Positions 9,245 through 18,673 of a stretch of DNA of 64,000 nucleotides are shown one piece after another. The position numbers and the translations under genes are program-made. Every line of letters begins with the position of its first letter. Position 1 is the first letter of the stretch. Source of the stretch: Mangrovibacillus cuniculi. GTDB taxonomy: Bacteria > Bacillota > Bacilli > Bacillales > R1DC41. The notes beneath the pieces are model-generated. The model was not told the origin of the DNA. It saw only the letters and a list, made by a program, of their open reading frames with translations, and searched no databases. The stretch is taken from NCBI RefSeq assembly GCF_015482585.1, contig NZ_CP049742.1, positions 2,263,001-2,327,000 of the forward strand, in the 5' to 3' direction.

Positions 9245-10126
9245 TTAGGGTTTAAGAAATGTTAGAGTAGCTGAAGTATAATAATCCTCATCATCCACTG
9301 TTAAGATAACATTCCTAGTAGGCTGATCCCATGTAGTCCATATATTGTTCCAATCATCTGTAGAATAAAAGCCCGTTCCTAGTTCTGCACTAGCTTGAAA
9401 ATGGAAGAAGTCATGAATACTTTCCATCTCATTCCAACTGTGATACAACGTTTCATATGGAATAAAATCATACATCGCTGCAACTAAAGCGTCATTTTCA
9501 AAGTAATAATATAATACAGTATCCTGATTATATTTAGTCAGTGAATATGCTAGTATACTCTGACCAAACTCTCTGTCACTATACATGAATTCCGCTGTTT
9601 CCTTTTTCATTACCTCATTGACTGACATATCCCATTCCATTCCTCTTAGGGCCATCTTGCCAGCCGACACAACTCGTTTTTGTCCACTATAGTCACTGCT
9701 GTATATGTCAATCTCATTTACATTACCATGCCACATTACAGTAGAACCCGTTGATTCTCCTACAAAACGAAGCGGGATCATTGTACGTCCATTTACCGTT
9801 TTCGCTGCAACATCCAATGTCACTTTGTTCCCATTTATATAGGCTGTTTTACTACCAATTTGTAACTGAACCTTTAAATTTCCTTTTTGAGCTTTAATGA
9901 TTTTGCTACTAGATATGTATTCAAAAGAAATATTTAATGCTTCAAACAAAGAACGAAACTCTACTAACGTTACTCCATTATTTATGATTGGATTAACATC
10001 AAACTGTATTCTATCCGTATTTACATATACCTTCGCAGTGGTAGAAGCTGCTAAACTTTTTGTAGGCAAAGTTAATCCAACTAGAATAATAACGATGGAA
10101 ATAAAAATTTTTATAAATTGTTTCAT
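9245..10126 (-). CDS. Exported protein with N-terminal stalk (copper amine oxidase N-like) domain
   Basis: 293-residue secreted protein. ATG 10126 is preceded by GAGAGGA at a normal distance. A signal peptide (KQFIKIFISIVIILVG to SLAA) is followed by two stalk halves at about residues 45-150 (VTLVEFRSLFEALN and RTMIPLRFVGESTGS, VMWHGN). The C-terminal part has no recognised motif (GMEWDMSVNEVMKKE, later ASAELGTGFYSTDD), though the helix after the stalk is reminiscent of domains that sense or bind ligands. It has its own promoter region and terminator, so it is monocistronic. The domain call is firm; the role is unknown. Confidence 0.87.
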   Translation of the reverse strand: MKQFIKIFISIVIILVGLTLPTKSLAASTTAKVYVNTDRIQFDVNPIINNGVTLVEFRSLFEALNISFEYISSSKIIKAQKGNLKVQLQIGSKTAYINGNKVTLDVAAKTVNGRTMIPLRFVGESTGSTVMWHGNVNEIDIYSSDYSGQKRVVSAGKMALRGMEWDMSVNEVMKKETAEFMYSDREFGQSILAYSLTKYNQDTVLYYYFENDALVAAMYDFIPYETLYHSWNEMESIHDFFHFQASAELGTGFYSTDDWNNIWTTWDQPTRNVILTVDDEDYYTSATLTFLKP

Positions 10127-10284
10127 GATTGTATCCTCTCATATTTGAATAGTAAAAATATACTATAAGTTTACTATTTTGTCCAATTAATCAATATTTA
10201 TCCTTAAGAATTTTTCTTCAATTATATGTTTCTATAATAGTAACTACTTGCCATGTGTTTAAATTTAAATTCAGATATAAAAAA

Positions 10285-10377
10285 ACCCCGTAGAAAATAA
10301 TCTACGGGGTTTTCTACCACTATTTATCTACTAATCTTTCGACAAAATGTGGGAAGTGACAGGCACTCCTGATTATA
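10285..10377. repeat. 93-base direct repeat, copy 1
   Basis: It begins with a bidirectional terminator hairpin (CCCCGTAGA/TCTACGGGG) and continues through CTTTCGACAAAATG and GTGACAGGCACTCC to GATTATA. The copy at 27395-27487 differs at only three positions. Both lie at the 3' side of minus-strand S-layer-like genes. Confidence 0.93.
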
Positions 10378-10403
10378 GAGCCTATATAATCACTAAAATT
10401 AAA

Positions 10404-10446
10404 AGAAGCATTGTAGAGGTTTATTTCCACAATGCTTCCTTTTTTT
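10404..10446. terminator. Intrinsic terminator after the truncated S-layer gene
   Basis: Arms GAAGCATTGT and ACAATGCTTC, with A/T tracts on both sides. Confidence 0.82.
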
Positions 10447-10467
10447 AATATTTGAATAGATGTAAAA

Positions 10468-12723
10468 TTACTTAACTACAACACCCGTTACAGTTTTAGC
10501 CTCAACTACATTTAATCCAAATCCAGTTGTAGCAACTCCATCTTCATCCTTGATAGAACGATCTAGTACTTGAACTGTATAAGTTCCAGCAAACTCATCA
10601 TTTGAAGGAGTACCATCTTGAAGAGTTACTGTTAATACTGTTCTTGCTACGTTGAATGCTAGATCAGAAGTAGTAACAGATACTGTATTTCCATTCTTAT
10701 CCTTAACAATGATGTCGTTTAGGATAGATGCCATTGTGATGTCAGCGTCAATAGCTTCTGAGAATGTGATAGCGAATTCATCAGCATCACTTCCTGAAGT
10801 TGTACCTGCAATAGAACTAACTACTGGCTTAATACCATCAGCAACAGTTATAGCGTTAACTGAAGTAATATCTAATGCACGATTCATTGTATCTTTAATA
10901 GCTGTTTGACCAGATACAGTATGAAGTTTCAATGCAGTAGATCCAGATAAAGCATTATATGTTAAATTAGAGTTTAATGTCAAAGTAACCTTTGTTTGGT
11001 CACTGCTGATAGTAGCAGATGTTACATACATAGTTGTAGATGGGCTAGCAGCATCTACTAATACAAATTTGTTAGGATCTACACTTGCGAAGTTAAATCT
11101 AGAAGCAGCTGTAATTTCTACAGTATTTCTAGTCTTAGCAACTACAGATGCAATATTTGCATGAGTAAATTGACCTTGTGCACTAACAATTAAGTTAGTG
11201 TTGAATTTAGTTGAATCTAATCTTGTAGAACTAGCATCTTTAAGGTTTAATAATTTAAACACATCAGCAGCTTCTAATCCAGGTATAGTAATATCAACTG
11301 ACTTATTATCACCAGCAACAGCGATTACTACATCAGCAACGTTACTTAGAGATTCAAAAGTTCCAGTAGCATCTGCATCATACAGATAATTTGACTTGTC
11401 TAATAAAGTAGTAGCACTCATTGCTTCGTCAAATGTGATACGAGCTTTGTTAGTACCAACCATTGTAATATTACCAGTCACTAATGGTGCTTTTTTATCG
11501 TTTAAAGATACAGTAGTTGTAAACTTATCCATTGTATTTTCAACAACAGAATCATCTTTAACATCCTTAATTACTAGCTTATAAGCTTGAGCATCTACAT
11601 TTGCAGTTGCAAGATTAATCGTATATTTTTTGCCCGCAGTAACTGTAGAAACAGGTGTTGCTGCTAGTGCCACAACTGCATCATTAGAATCAGTTAACTC
11701 GATGTTAGAAGAAGTGAAACCTTGAACAGTTTCTGAGAATTCAACTGTAATTGTGTTGTCACTATTTACTTTAACACTTGCTGTAGGCTTTACATTGTCA
11801 TTTTTAGCGTAGTAATTGAATGTCTTACCATCAGTTGTGTTAACTTCATTGCCAAGTACATCTTTAATACCTTTATATGTCAATGTTTGTTGTAGGAATG
11901 CAGCAGCTGCAGTTAGAGGATCACCAGAGATATCGACAGTTACTTTATTACCACTTACTGAAACTGTTCCAGCTGATAGATTATAAACAGTACCGTCAAT
12001 TGTAATTGAACCAGCATTAGCATCCACATTTTCATTAAACGTTACCTCAACTTGAGTACGTCCAGCTTCAACTGATACAACTTCTGGAGCAGTAGTATCT
12101 TCTACAGCAGAAATAGTGAATTCTTTTTTAGTAGTTTTTAGGTTTGCAAAATCAGAAACCGGCTCAACAGAAAAGCCATATGCACCTGGATTTAACTTAG
12201 TGTTTAATACTAATGTAACAACATCACCTTTAGTATTTAAAGATGTTGTTCCAGCAACTTTATTTCCATCAATTAGGAATTCGCTAAACACTTTAGAGAT
12301 TGCTGAGAATTGTACAGGCTCACTAAATTTAACTTCAATTGTCTTTGCATTGATTGATCGTGCTTCAAGTACCTCTGGGAATGTAACGTCGTTTGCAGTA
12401 GCATATTTTGTACCACTGAATTCAACTCCGTTAACTGATTTTAGCTTTTCAGCTTTAACTGCAATATCAGTTCCTTGAGATAAAGTTGTTCCAAATACAA
12501 GAGTAACTGACTTCTTGTCATCAGATACAACATATCCAACTTCACCAGCACTTACACCACCTGTAAGAGTTGTGTCCACAGTAACAGCTGTGCTAGATCC
12601 ATCCAAGTAAACTTTAAGTGTACTTGAAGAAAGTGAATCTGTATCTATTTCTGTATTGAAATTAACAGTAACGTTTTTAAGGTTATTTGCACTTCCATTT
12701 GGGAGATAGGGGACAGCATACAA
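10468..12723 (-). pseudogene. 5'-truncated S-layer-like protein gene with Ig-like (Big_5/SbsA-type) repeats
   Basis: An open frame of 751 codons with repeated Ig-like modules, for example VTVNFNTEIDTDSL, IEVKFSEPVQFS, VEVTFNENVDA and ITVEFSETVQG, each about 100 residues. This is the architecture of the C-terminal part of S-layer proteins and of the complete paralogue at 27497-30604. The N-terminus is missing: there is no signal peptide and no SLH domain, the only in-frame start is a TTG without a ribosome binding site, and a terminator hairpin (12727-12776) ends right before it, leaving no room for a promoter. I read it as the surviving 3' part of an S-layer gene cut by deletion or recombination. 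The remaining frame has no stops, so the event may be recent or the part may serve as a recombination reservoir. Confidence 0.78.
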
Positions 12724-12726
12724 TAA

Positions 12727-12776
12727 AAAAAGCCTGTGTTGTTAATTACTTAGTAATTAGCGGTACAGGCTTTTTT
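12727..12776. terminator. Strong bidirectional terminator
   Basis: AAAAAAGCCTGT and ACAGGCTTTTTT arms with an inner TTACT/AGTAA stem. It closes the repeat-protein gene at 12788 and blocks transcription into the truncated S-layer frame. Confidence 0.88.
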
Positions 12777-12787
12777 GCTAGAATTCT

Positions 12788-13327
12788 TTATTCATAAACT
12801 TCCTTTTTCATCTTCTTCCAACTCCCATAATGACGAATAATAGTGGATGTGGATGGAAGGTCTTGTTCCTGTGAAATTTGTGTCCACTCTTGAACTGTTG
12901 GACTTTTGCTCGGAAAAACTTCTCGTAATATCTTTCCATAATCATCTATTACAAACTGTTTTTCTAGTACTTCTTCTATTAGCTCTCGTCCTAAACGTCT
13001 TTCTAGTGTTAGGAAAGGAGGGAGATTATTTAATGCTGCATATTGGTTCCAATGATTAATCGTTTTAAAGTGTTCTTTATGTAAGTTAATCACTTGATGT
13101 AGATTTTCGTCAGTGTATTCTTTTGGTCTATGTTGCTTATTAGTACTATTACCAATACTTTCTTTTACTTCATTCCACGTTCCAAATCGCTTTATATAAG
13201 TAGTTGCCAATGGAAGATCATTTTGCTTAGCAAAGGTATTCCATTTTGCAATAGAAGTAAACTGTTCTTTGTGCTTTTTGGCTGTATCTAATAAGTATTG
13301 ATTATCGTATTGAATGCCTTTACTCAT
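12788..13327 (-). CDS. Protein made of homing-endonuclease-associated repeats
   Basis: 179 residues; ATG 13327 follows AGGAGTTTTATT. It consists of about three degenerate 50-residue helical repeats with the pattern 'FxSIxxWNxFAxxNxLPxxxTxxxRFGTWxEVKE': residues about 14-57 (KWNTFAKQNDLPLATTYIKR), 80-115 (HWNQYAALNNLPPFLTLERR) and 140-178 (EWTQISQEQDLPSTSTIIRH). Such repeats are known as the homing endonuclease associated repeat, usually DNA-binding units beside an HNH or other nuclease. No nuclease motif is seen here, so this is a repeat-only DNA-binding candidate. It is monocistronic. Its location at the edge of a variable region fits a mobile origin; the exact role is unknown. Confidence 0.72.
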   Translation of the reverse strand: MSKGIQYDNQYLLDTAKKHKEQFTSIAKWNTFAKQNDLPLATTYIKRFGTWNEVKESIGNSTNKQHRPKEYTDENLHQVINLHKEHFKTINHWNQYAALNNLPPFLTLERRLGRELIEEVLEKQFVIDDYGKILREVFPSKSPTVQEWTQISQEQDLPSTSTIIRHYGSWKKMKKEVYE

Positions 13328-13390
13328 AATAAAACTCCTGTCTACAAAGATACCTCTATTCTCATGAATAGAGGATTCATCATAGATTTA

Positions 13391-13894
13391 TTATACTAAC
13401 TCCAAGTCATTAAGCCAATCTGTTGCAAAAGTATGTCCCTCTCTAGATAGTTTCCACATTTCCTCTTTGATGTAAGGTAAATACGTGTGATAGAGAACAT
13501 CTGAATTCGGTACATCATGTAGGATGTACAGGTATGGGTTAAGATAATGTTCTGTATTTCTTGTTAGGAATTCCTTTATAACATAATGTTTAACTACTTC
13601 TAGATGATAGAATTCTTTTAGTTCTGGGAATCCTTTAGCCATATTGTCAAAGTCTACAGCAAGGGAAAACCCATTGACTCGAAATCCAATATTATCCTTG
13701 TCAATACGTCCTATTGTTGTTCCAGTTATATTCTTATAAGAAAGCCCTAGTTTATCAATTTTATGTTCATCTTCTATAACTTCCACTGGTATTATCCTAA
13801 AAAGAGTAACTTCAGTCATTACTTGTTCGTGAGAATATTGATTCCTATTTACTCTTTCTAACCAGCTACTAAAATTTCTTTCAAAGCTAAACAC
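13391..13894 (-). CDS. Hypothetical protein, 167 residues
   Basis: Not recognised. A GTG at 13894 gives a 37-base overlap with the membrane-protein gene upstream, implying translational coupling; no canonical ribosome binding site is visible, and a later ATG at about 13818 is an alternative start. The sequence is soluble, mixed alpha/beta (GTTIGRIDKDNIGFRVNG, then VVKHYVIKEFLTRNTEH) and has no signal peptide. It forms a two-gene operon with 13858-14667, and the two proteins probably act together. No cysteine or histidine cluster suggests a metal site. Confidence 0.68.
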   Translation of the reverse strand: MFSFERNFSSWLERVNRNQYSHEQVMTEVTLFRIIPVEVIEDEHKIDKLGLSYKNITGTTIGRIDKDNIGFRVNGFSLAVDFDNMAKGFPELKEFYHLEVVKHYVIKEFLTRNTEHYLNPYLYILHDVPNSDVLYHTYLPYIKEEMWKLSREGHTFATDWLNDLELV

Positions 13895-14667
13895 CCCGGA
13901 TTCGGTGAGGGAAGTAGTGCATGTAATAAGTCAATTATGTTTGGATTATTTGACGGTGTGAACAATAACATAAAACGAGTATCTTCACTAAAAAAATCAG
14001 GGGACATCCTACATAGTATTTTTTCAATTTCTTCTTTTGTACTCTCAACTATTACGTCACATTCTAACTTAAGTTCTTTCCTACGTTGAGCATAGATCAT
14101 AGCTCTCGTTAGATTGTTCTTTCCATATTTATCATGTATTTCATCTATCCACTTTCTAAATATGGGATCTTGAATATGATCTCCATTTTGTCTATCCAAT
14201 CTCTTAAAATATGCCGCTGATTCTATTTGCCATTCTTTTTCCCTTTGTCGTTCTTTTAAAACACGCATTGGATAAGTTAATATCCTATTTAGGATAGAGA
14301 AAATATAAAAGAAGGGAAGTAGTGTAATGCCTAAAATAAGTGCGCCAATTTTTGACTGCGCAAATACCGCTAAAAACATAATTCCTATTAAGTACAGGAA
14401 TGCGGATACAGTAACAAGTAACATAAGGAACACAATTACAGCTACTACGTTAATCACCGACATGACCGGCATATCAGGATGTAGCATACCAGTCCGTTCA
14501 GCGAAAGCTACTAGTCCTAGAGAATCTAAAACTGGATAAAACCAATCGTTCCATTTCCACACAATTAAAAGTACCGATAAAATTCCTACTAGACCTGCCA
14601 TTCCTTGATTTTTTTGCATATCGTACATCTGTTTAGCATGGAGGTAATGCAATATTTGATTAACCAT
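13858..14667 (-). CDS. Hypothetical membrane protein with cytoplasmic C-terminal domain
   Basis: 269 residues. Three hydrophobic spans are visible, at about 24-40, 70-96 and 104-128, followed by a basic linker (RVLKERQREKEW) and a soluble domain of about 130 residues (AAYFKRLDRQNGDH, MSPDFFSEDTRFMLLF). No known domain is recognised. It is the first gene of a pair with the overlapping 13391-13894 gene. It sits between HU and the repeat protein inside the accessory region. Membrane-anchored pairs of unknown proteins in such islands are sometimes defence effectors, but nothing here proves that. Confidence 0.72.
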   Translation of the reverse strand: MVNQILHYLHAKQMYDMQKNQGMAGLVGILSVLLIVWKWNDWFYPVLDSLGLVAFAERTGMLHPDMPVMSVINVVAVIVFLMLLVTVSAFLYLIGIMFLAVFAQSKIGALILGITLLPFFYIFSILNRILTYPMRVLKERQREKEWQIESAAYFKRLDRQNGDHIQDPIFRKWIDEIHDKYGKNNLTRAMIYAQRRKELKLECDVIVESTKEEIEKILCRMSPDFFSEDTRFMLLFTPSNNPNIIDLLHALLPSPNPGCLALKEILVAG

Positions 14668-14756
14668 GGTTTCACCCCTTATACCTTAAGTGATATTGTT
14701 TTGTTATATATGACAATTTTATAACAAAATGGCTTATATGTCAATGTATTACAAAG

Positions 14757-14785
14757 AAAAAACCCCCACAATATGGAGGTTTTTC
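14757..14785 (-). terminator. Intrinsic terminator of the HU gene
   Basis: On the minus strand, ACCTCC pairs with GGGGGT (one wobble), followed by six T. Confidence 0.82.
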
Positions 14786-14810
14786 CTGTCTATACTTATG
14801 TAAATAATGA

Positions 14811-15083
14811 TTACTTAACGGAATCTTTCAATTGTTTACCTGGTTTAAAGGAAGGGTTCTTTGATGCAGCTATTTCAATCTCTTCACCTGTTTGAGGATT
14901 GCGTCCTTTACGAGCTGCTCTTTCTTTTACTTCAAAGTTCCCGAATCCAATAAGTTGTACTTTGTCACCTTTTGCTAAAGTAGTTTGAATGCTATCAAAA
15001 ATAGCGTCTACAGCTGCTGCAGCGTCTTTCTTTGAAAGTTCAGCAGACTCCATAACATTACTGACTAAATCTGTTTTGTTCAT
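14811..15083 (-). CDS. hup: HU family DNA-binding protein
   Basis: 90-residue nucleoid protein, clearly HBsu-like. The start is ATG 15083, eight bases after AGGAGG; the open frame reaches further upstream but lacks an initiation site there. The whole family pattern is present: N-terminal helices ([20 protein letters not shown]), the dimer core [17 protein letters not shown], the DNA-binding arm [16 protein letters not shown] and the closing helix [14 protein letters not shown] bends DNA without strong sequence specificity and assists recombination and replication. Bacillus chromosomes usually have a main copy elsewhere, so this may be a paralogue within the island that assists the neighbouring recombinases; that is inference. 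Confidence 0.96.
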   Translation of the reverse strand: MNKTDLVSNVMESAELSKKDAAAAVDAIFDSIQTTLAKGDKVQLIGFGNFEVKERAARKGRNPQTGEEIEIAASKNPSFKPGKQLKDSVK

Positions 15084-15267
15084 GATAAATCCTCCTAAGA
15101 AATACTTCTCGTCTATATTAACATCATAAAGGCAAAAAATACTAACGATCTCCATATTGCTAAATCATATTAAGATGATATTATTTGTTGGTCCATATGA
15201 GGGAGGGGGATAATTGAAAACAGATAATAAAGTTGTTTAATTTCGTTCTTACTAATGCAATAACCAC

Positions 15268-15296
15268 CTATCGCTAAATTTGATAGGTGGCATTAA
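15268..15296. other. Perfect hairpin in the gap before the AbiH gene
   Basis: Arms CCACCTATC and GATAGGTGG enclose a nine-base loop, without a clear T run. It could be a weak terminator or a protein-binding site. The rest of the 15084-15384 gap shows nothing else. Confidence 0.5.
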
Positions 15297-15384
15297 AGTT
15301 GTTTAATAATAAGATATTCGCATTGGTTAAACTGTTCAAATAAAATAATAAAGTCATTTAAATTACATGTACTCAGTATAATTA

Positions 15385-16341
15385 TTAATGAATTTCAGTA
15401 ATTTCTTCATTTGAAATACTAAAAGTACTAAAATCACCCTTGAATCCACACTGCATTAAAACATCCATATATATATGATGATTCGATTTATCAAAATCAT
15501 TAAAATACCATGTGAGTTTTTTTGTATCAATCCGTTTACAAATCGCTTTTAAATATATCATATCTACTTCGCTAAATGAGAACCCAAAGGAATATATTTC
15601 ACTGATATTTGAATATGTTATAGTTTCAAAAAAATGGATTTTATTTTTTAAAGCTATTTCAGTTTTCTTTCGTAGTTGTTTATGAATTTCAAATAGACCA
15701 TTCTCCGATCCAATATAATTCTCCATATAATAATCTGTTTTATCAACAGTATTCCCATGACCAAAATAAATCTCCTCATTCTGTTTTCCATGGATATAGC
15801 AGATTCTGTCTTTTGATACCTCATAAATTTTTTCTAATGTGTCTGTGTAATTGAACGTTAAAACTAAATCTTGTTCATCTATTAATTTTAAGAAATCACT
15901 CTTCGCTTTTGCACAATTAATATCTATTGTATTAATCCAATCTGAAAATAGTTGTTGAATTGTTAATGTAGGGATTACAAGATTTGATGCAATATCTTCA
16001 TTATTATATGATGTTTTCCATAAATCTAAGTCTCCATCTTCGTCTAAAACTTCAGAATAATCAAAGGCTTTATCAAAATTTAGATTAGCCAAAGAAGCTT
16101 CAATATTACTCCATTTCTCAGTATTAGATTCAGCTTCACTAATTAAGAAAAATAACATAGATAAAATTTCTGTTTCATCATATGTAATCTCTCCGTCTGG
16201 CATATGTGTCGATTCTGGAATAACTAAACTATCCATTTCAATTTCTGTATCTGAAATTAGATGTTGTCGAAAATCATCATATGATGTTTTTAAGTCATGA
16301 GCCATATCAAAACCATTTCCAACAATAAATAGTTTGTTCAA
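15385..16341 (-). CDS. AbiH-like abortive phage infection protein
   Basis: About 318 residues. TTG 16341 is nine bases after GGAG and is preferred over the TTG at 16356, which overlaps that site. The N-terminus, NKLFIVGNGFDMAHDLKTSYDDF, carries the AbiH family signature (GNGFD, then KTSYxxF). Further family-like pieces are LVLTFNYTDTLEKIY (about residues 163-177), ICYIHGK, YFGHGN and, near the end, IYSFGFSFSEVDMIYL. AbiH was described in Lactococcus as a single-gene abortive infection system whose mechanism is unresolved. It stands alone, AT-rich, among recombination genes, which fits a defence island. The family call is good; anti-phage activity is inferred. Confidence 0.85.
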   Translation of the reverse strand: MNKLFIVGNGFDMAHDLKTSYDDFRQHLISDTEIEMDSLVIPESTHMPDGEITYDETEILSMLFFLISEAESNTEKWSNIEASLANLNFDKAFDYSEVLDEDGDLDLWKTSYNNEDIASNLVIPTLTIQQLFSDWINTIDINCAKAKSDFLKLIDEQDLVLTFNYTDTLEKIYEVSKDRICYIHGKQNEEIYFGHGNTVDKTDYYMENYIGSENGLFEIHKQLRKKTEIALKNKIHFFETITYSNISEIYSFGFSFSEVDMIYLKAICKRIDTKKLTWYFNDFDKSNHHIYMDVLMQCGFKGDFSTFSISNEEITEIH

Positions 16342-16423
16342 ATTTGCTATCTCCAATCTATACTTTTATAAAGATTTACTACAAATATTAAAACCACAAA
16401 GCTTCCCGATTATCTTTAAAACG

Positions 16424-16788
16424 AACTACTACTCCGTATTAAACTGCTTACAAACACCATAGAAAGAGATATATCGTCACAGCAAGTTCCAAATATACTA
16501 GATGAAATTGCCGAGACTACTCTAACTGCTAAACAGCTTTGGTCATCTATCCCTTCAAACTTTGTGAAAGATGACGTACAACATAAATTATACTTACTCT
16601 GTAAGCAATATAAAAACGAGTTTAATGAGATGGGGATTTATGATGGCCCTATGGAAGTACAAAGAAAGCTTTCGGCATCATTAAAAACTCAGGAGATTCA
16701 ATCTATCCTATTTGATGTACACACAATAGAAGAGAGAGAAGGGTGTCCTAATGTTTCCCTTCTCATTCTTCATCCATCTTATTCATAA
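16424..16788 (+). pseudogene. Possible remnant of an unknown gene
   Basis: A stop-free frame from about 16424 continues through GTG 16564 to a stop at 16788. Its residues look coding (AKQLWSSIPSNF, NEFNEMGIYDGPMEV) but there is no initiation site upstream, and the 3' end overlaps the recombinase gene tail on the other strand. It may be a fragment; chance cannot be excluded. Confidence 0.28.
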
Positions 16789-17902
16789 TTCTCCTTGCTT
16801 CATCTAAAGAAATATTAGTGTATAGAGAAGTCGTTTCAATAGAATTTTGTCCTAGTTGGTCACGTAAAGTAACGAGATCCCCACCATTTAGAATCCATTC
16901 GCTTGCGAAGGAGTGTCTAAGTTTGTGCGGACTAATACTTTTCCCAGTCTCGTTAAAAGCCGTTGTGTGCCGTTTTAAGCTACTCTGAACGGTTCTAGGG
17001 GAGATAGGGTTAGCTTTACCGTTATACTTGGTTAGAAAGACGTATTTGTTCTCTTTTGCAGGCTTATACCGTTCCTGTCTTATAGATAAATACTTGTTTA
17101 AGTATTCAAGCCCTAACTTGCTAATTAAGATAGTGTCACGCTTATTTCCTTTACGAATGACATCTATTGTTTCTTTCTTAAAATCAATATCAGAAAGCGT
17201 AATGTTACATAACTCCGATACTCGAACACCGCTTCCGAAAGCCACCGCATACAGCGCCATAAACCTTTCTTTGTCACGTTCATACAATTTCTTTTCCCGT
17301 TCACTTAACAGCAGATTATCGTTATTGTCACGAAGTGTAACGTATTCCTTATCTAAAAACTCCATGAACTCAATAAAAACATTCCTACTAATCATATCGC
17401 TGCTTATACGCTTAGCACGACTACTTTTCGTTTCTGCTTTTTTCTTTGTCTTTATCTTAGCCATTACATTGCGATAGAAGTAGCATTCTCCTTGATTCTC
17501 ACCAGTCTCAATTTCCGTTTCGGTAGTTAAGTAGTTAAAGAGGGATTTAAGGGCATTTTGGATGCGTAGGACACGTTCTGAACTTCTTGTAATAGTTTCA
17601 TATTCATTCTTCTTATAAGGCTCTCTAAGGTAGTCAAAGAAAGATTCTACTTCAGCCTTCTTTAACGATTCCAGAACAGTGTAAGGGATCTCTTTTATTT
17701 CTTTGCAATCCTTTGCTATTGATTCTGTAATTAACCACTGGAAGAACAGTTGAAAGTCATGCATATATCCAAGAAGAGAAGAAGGGGAGTAGTCCAAGCG
17801 TTTTTTTGCTTGAACATACTCCCACACATAGTCTGGCATGTGTTCGACTAACTCTTCTAATCTATGACTATGCTTTAATCGTTCTCTAGATTGTTGAGCC
17901 AT
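16763..17902 (-). CDS. XerS-like tyrosine recombinase
   Basis: 379-residue site-specific recombinase. The length and the long basic linker (KTKKKAETKSSRAKR, about 151-165) match the single-protein XerS group of Firmicutes rather than phage integrases. The SAM-like core-binding domain covers about 20-150 and the catalytic domain 170-379. Active-site residues are R227 (GSGVRVSEL), K251, H326 and R329 (HKLRHSF), and Y361 (TTSLYTN). The usual second His of LGH is Q352 (LGQNS). ATG 17902 is preceded by AAGGTG. It is not next to an obvious prophage. It may act on its own chromosomal or island site; two near-palindromic GCGCGAAA sites flank the next gene upstream. Confidence 0.88.
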   Translation of the reverse strand: MAQQSRERLKHSHRLEELVEHMPDYVWEYVQAKKRLDYSPSSLLGYMHDFQLFFQWLITESIAKDCKEIKEIPYTVLESLKKAEVESFFDYLREPYKKNEYETITRSSERVLRIQNALKSLFNYLTTETEIETGENQGECYFYRNVMAKIKTKKKAETKSSRAKRISSDMISRNVFIEFMEFLDKEYVTLRDNNDNLLLSEREKKLYERDKERFMALYAVAFGSGVRVSELCNITLSDIDFKKETIDVIRKGNKRDTILISKLGLEYLNKYLSIRQERYKPAKENKYVFLTKYNGKANPISPRTVQSSLKRHTTAFNETGKSISPHKLRHSFASEWILNGGDLVTLRDQLGQNSIETTSLYTNISLDEARRIMNKMDEE

Positions 17903-17931
17903 ATGACCACACCTTTATGTCGTATTTTGTC

Positions 17932-17948
17932 GAAGTTTGCGCGAAATA
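17932..17948 (+). repeat. Left copy of a GAAnTTTGCGCGAAAT site
   Basis: GAAGTTTGCGCGAAAT on the plus strand; fifteen of sixteen bases match the inverted copy at 18675-18690. It lies between the XerS-like start and the preceding gene's stop. Confidence 0.6.
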
Positions 17949-17970
17949 CAATTTTAACGTAAATTAATTT

Positions 17971-18594
17971 CTATGGACTAATTGTTCCACTTAGTCTAGA
18001 TATTAGTGAATTTAGAGAAAAGAAAGGAAATTTTTTAAGAGTTTCAAGTTGCTGTTCCATTAAGTAGAATTCCGTTAACCATTCAGGAAGGTTACCATCG
18101 TGTGATTCTTTCCATAACTTTGTACGTTCTAATGCTAGATATACAGGCATTTTAACCCACATTAAATGATTAAAAATACTAGGTACGAATTCTGTACTAA
18201 CTTTCCCACCCTCTGACAAAACCGTATCAAAATAAGGAAATTGTATACCTTTATGACTAGTGTTCCGAACCCAGATTAGCTCTTGAGTAGGGATGTAGGC
18301 AATATTTTTTTTATCGTTCAATCTAAATTTCAAACTTTCTCTAAATCTATCATTATCGAACTCATCTAAGAAGCAGAAGCAGCCAACGAGCGGCTTGGAA
18401 TCGTATTTTATAATGGAACTTTCGTTTACCTTTTGTTTATAGGTATGTAGAGAATCAATTTTACTATTAATTAAGTTAAAACTATTTGTATAGCCTCTTG
18501 TCTGTCGATTCGCAGTATGAAAATTGTTAATATAGTAAGGTTTGCAATTAAATCCATAATCATCAAAACGAATTATCTTAGCATAACTACCCAT
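17971..18594 (-). CDS. Hypothetical protein, 207 residues
   Basis: Not recognised. ATG 18594 follows AGGAGAATATT, a good initiation site. It is a soluble protein with no signal peptide and aromatic and basic patches (NCKPYYINNFHTANRQTRGY, TQELIWVRNTSHKGIQFPYF). It lies 68 bases upstream of the XerS-like gene on the same strand, so co-transcription is possible. Each side of the gene carries a GCGCGAAA-type site in inverted orientation (17932-17948 and 18674-18690). It may be a cargo gene of the recombinase locus. Confidence 0.66.
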   Translation of the reverse strand: MGSYAKIIRFDDYGFNCKPYYINNFHTANRQTRGYTNSFNLINSKIDSLHTYKQKVNESSIIKYDSKPLVGCFCFLDEFDNDRFRESLKFRLNDKKNIAYIPTQELIWVRNTSHKGIQFPYFDTVLSEGGKVSTEFVPSIFNHLMWVKMPVYLALERTKLWKESHDGNLPEWLTEFYLMEQQLETLKKFPFFSLNSLISRLSGTISP

Positions 18595-18673
18595 TAATAT
18601 TCTCCTGTTAATCCCACAATATTTTACATAAGTATATAGTATAATACGTTCATAATCAACTCTTTGCTAAATC

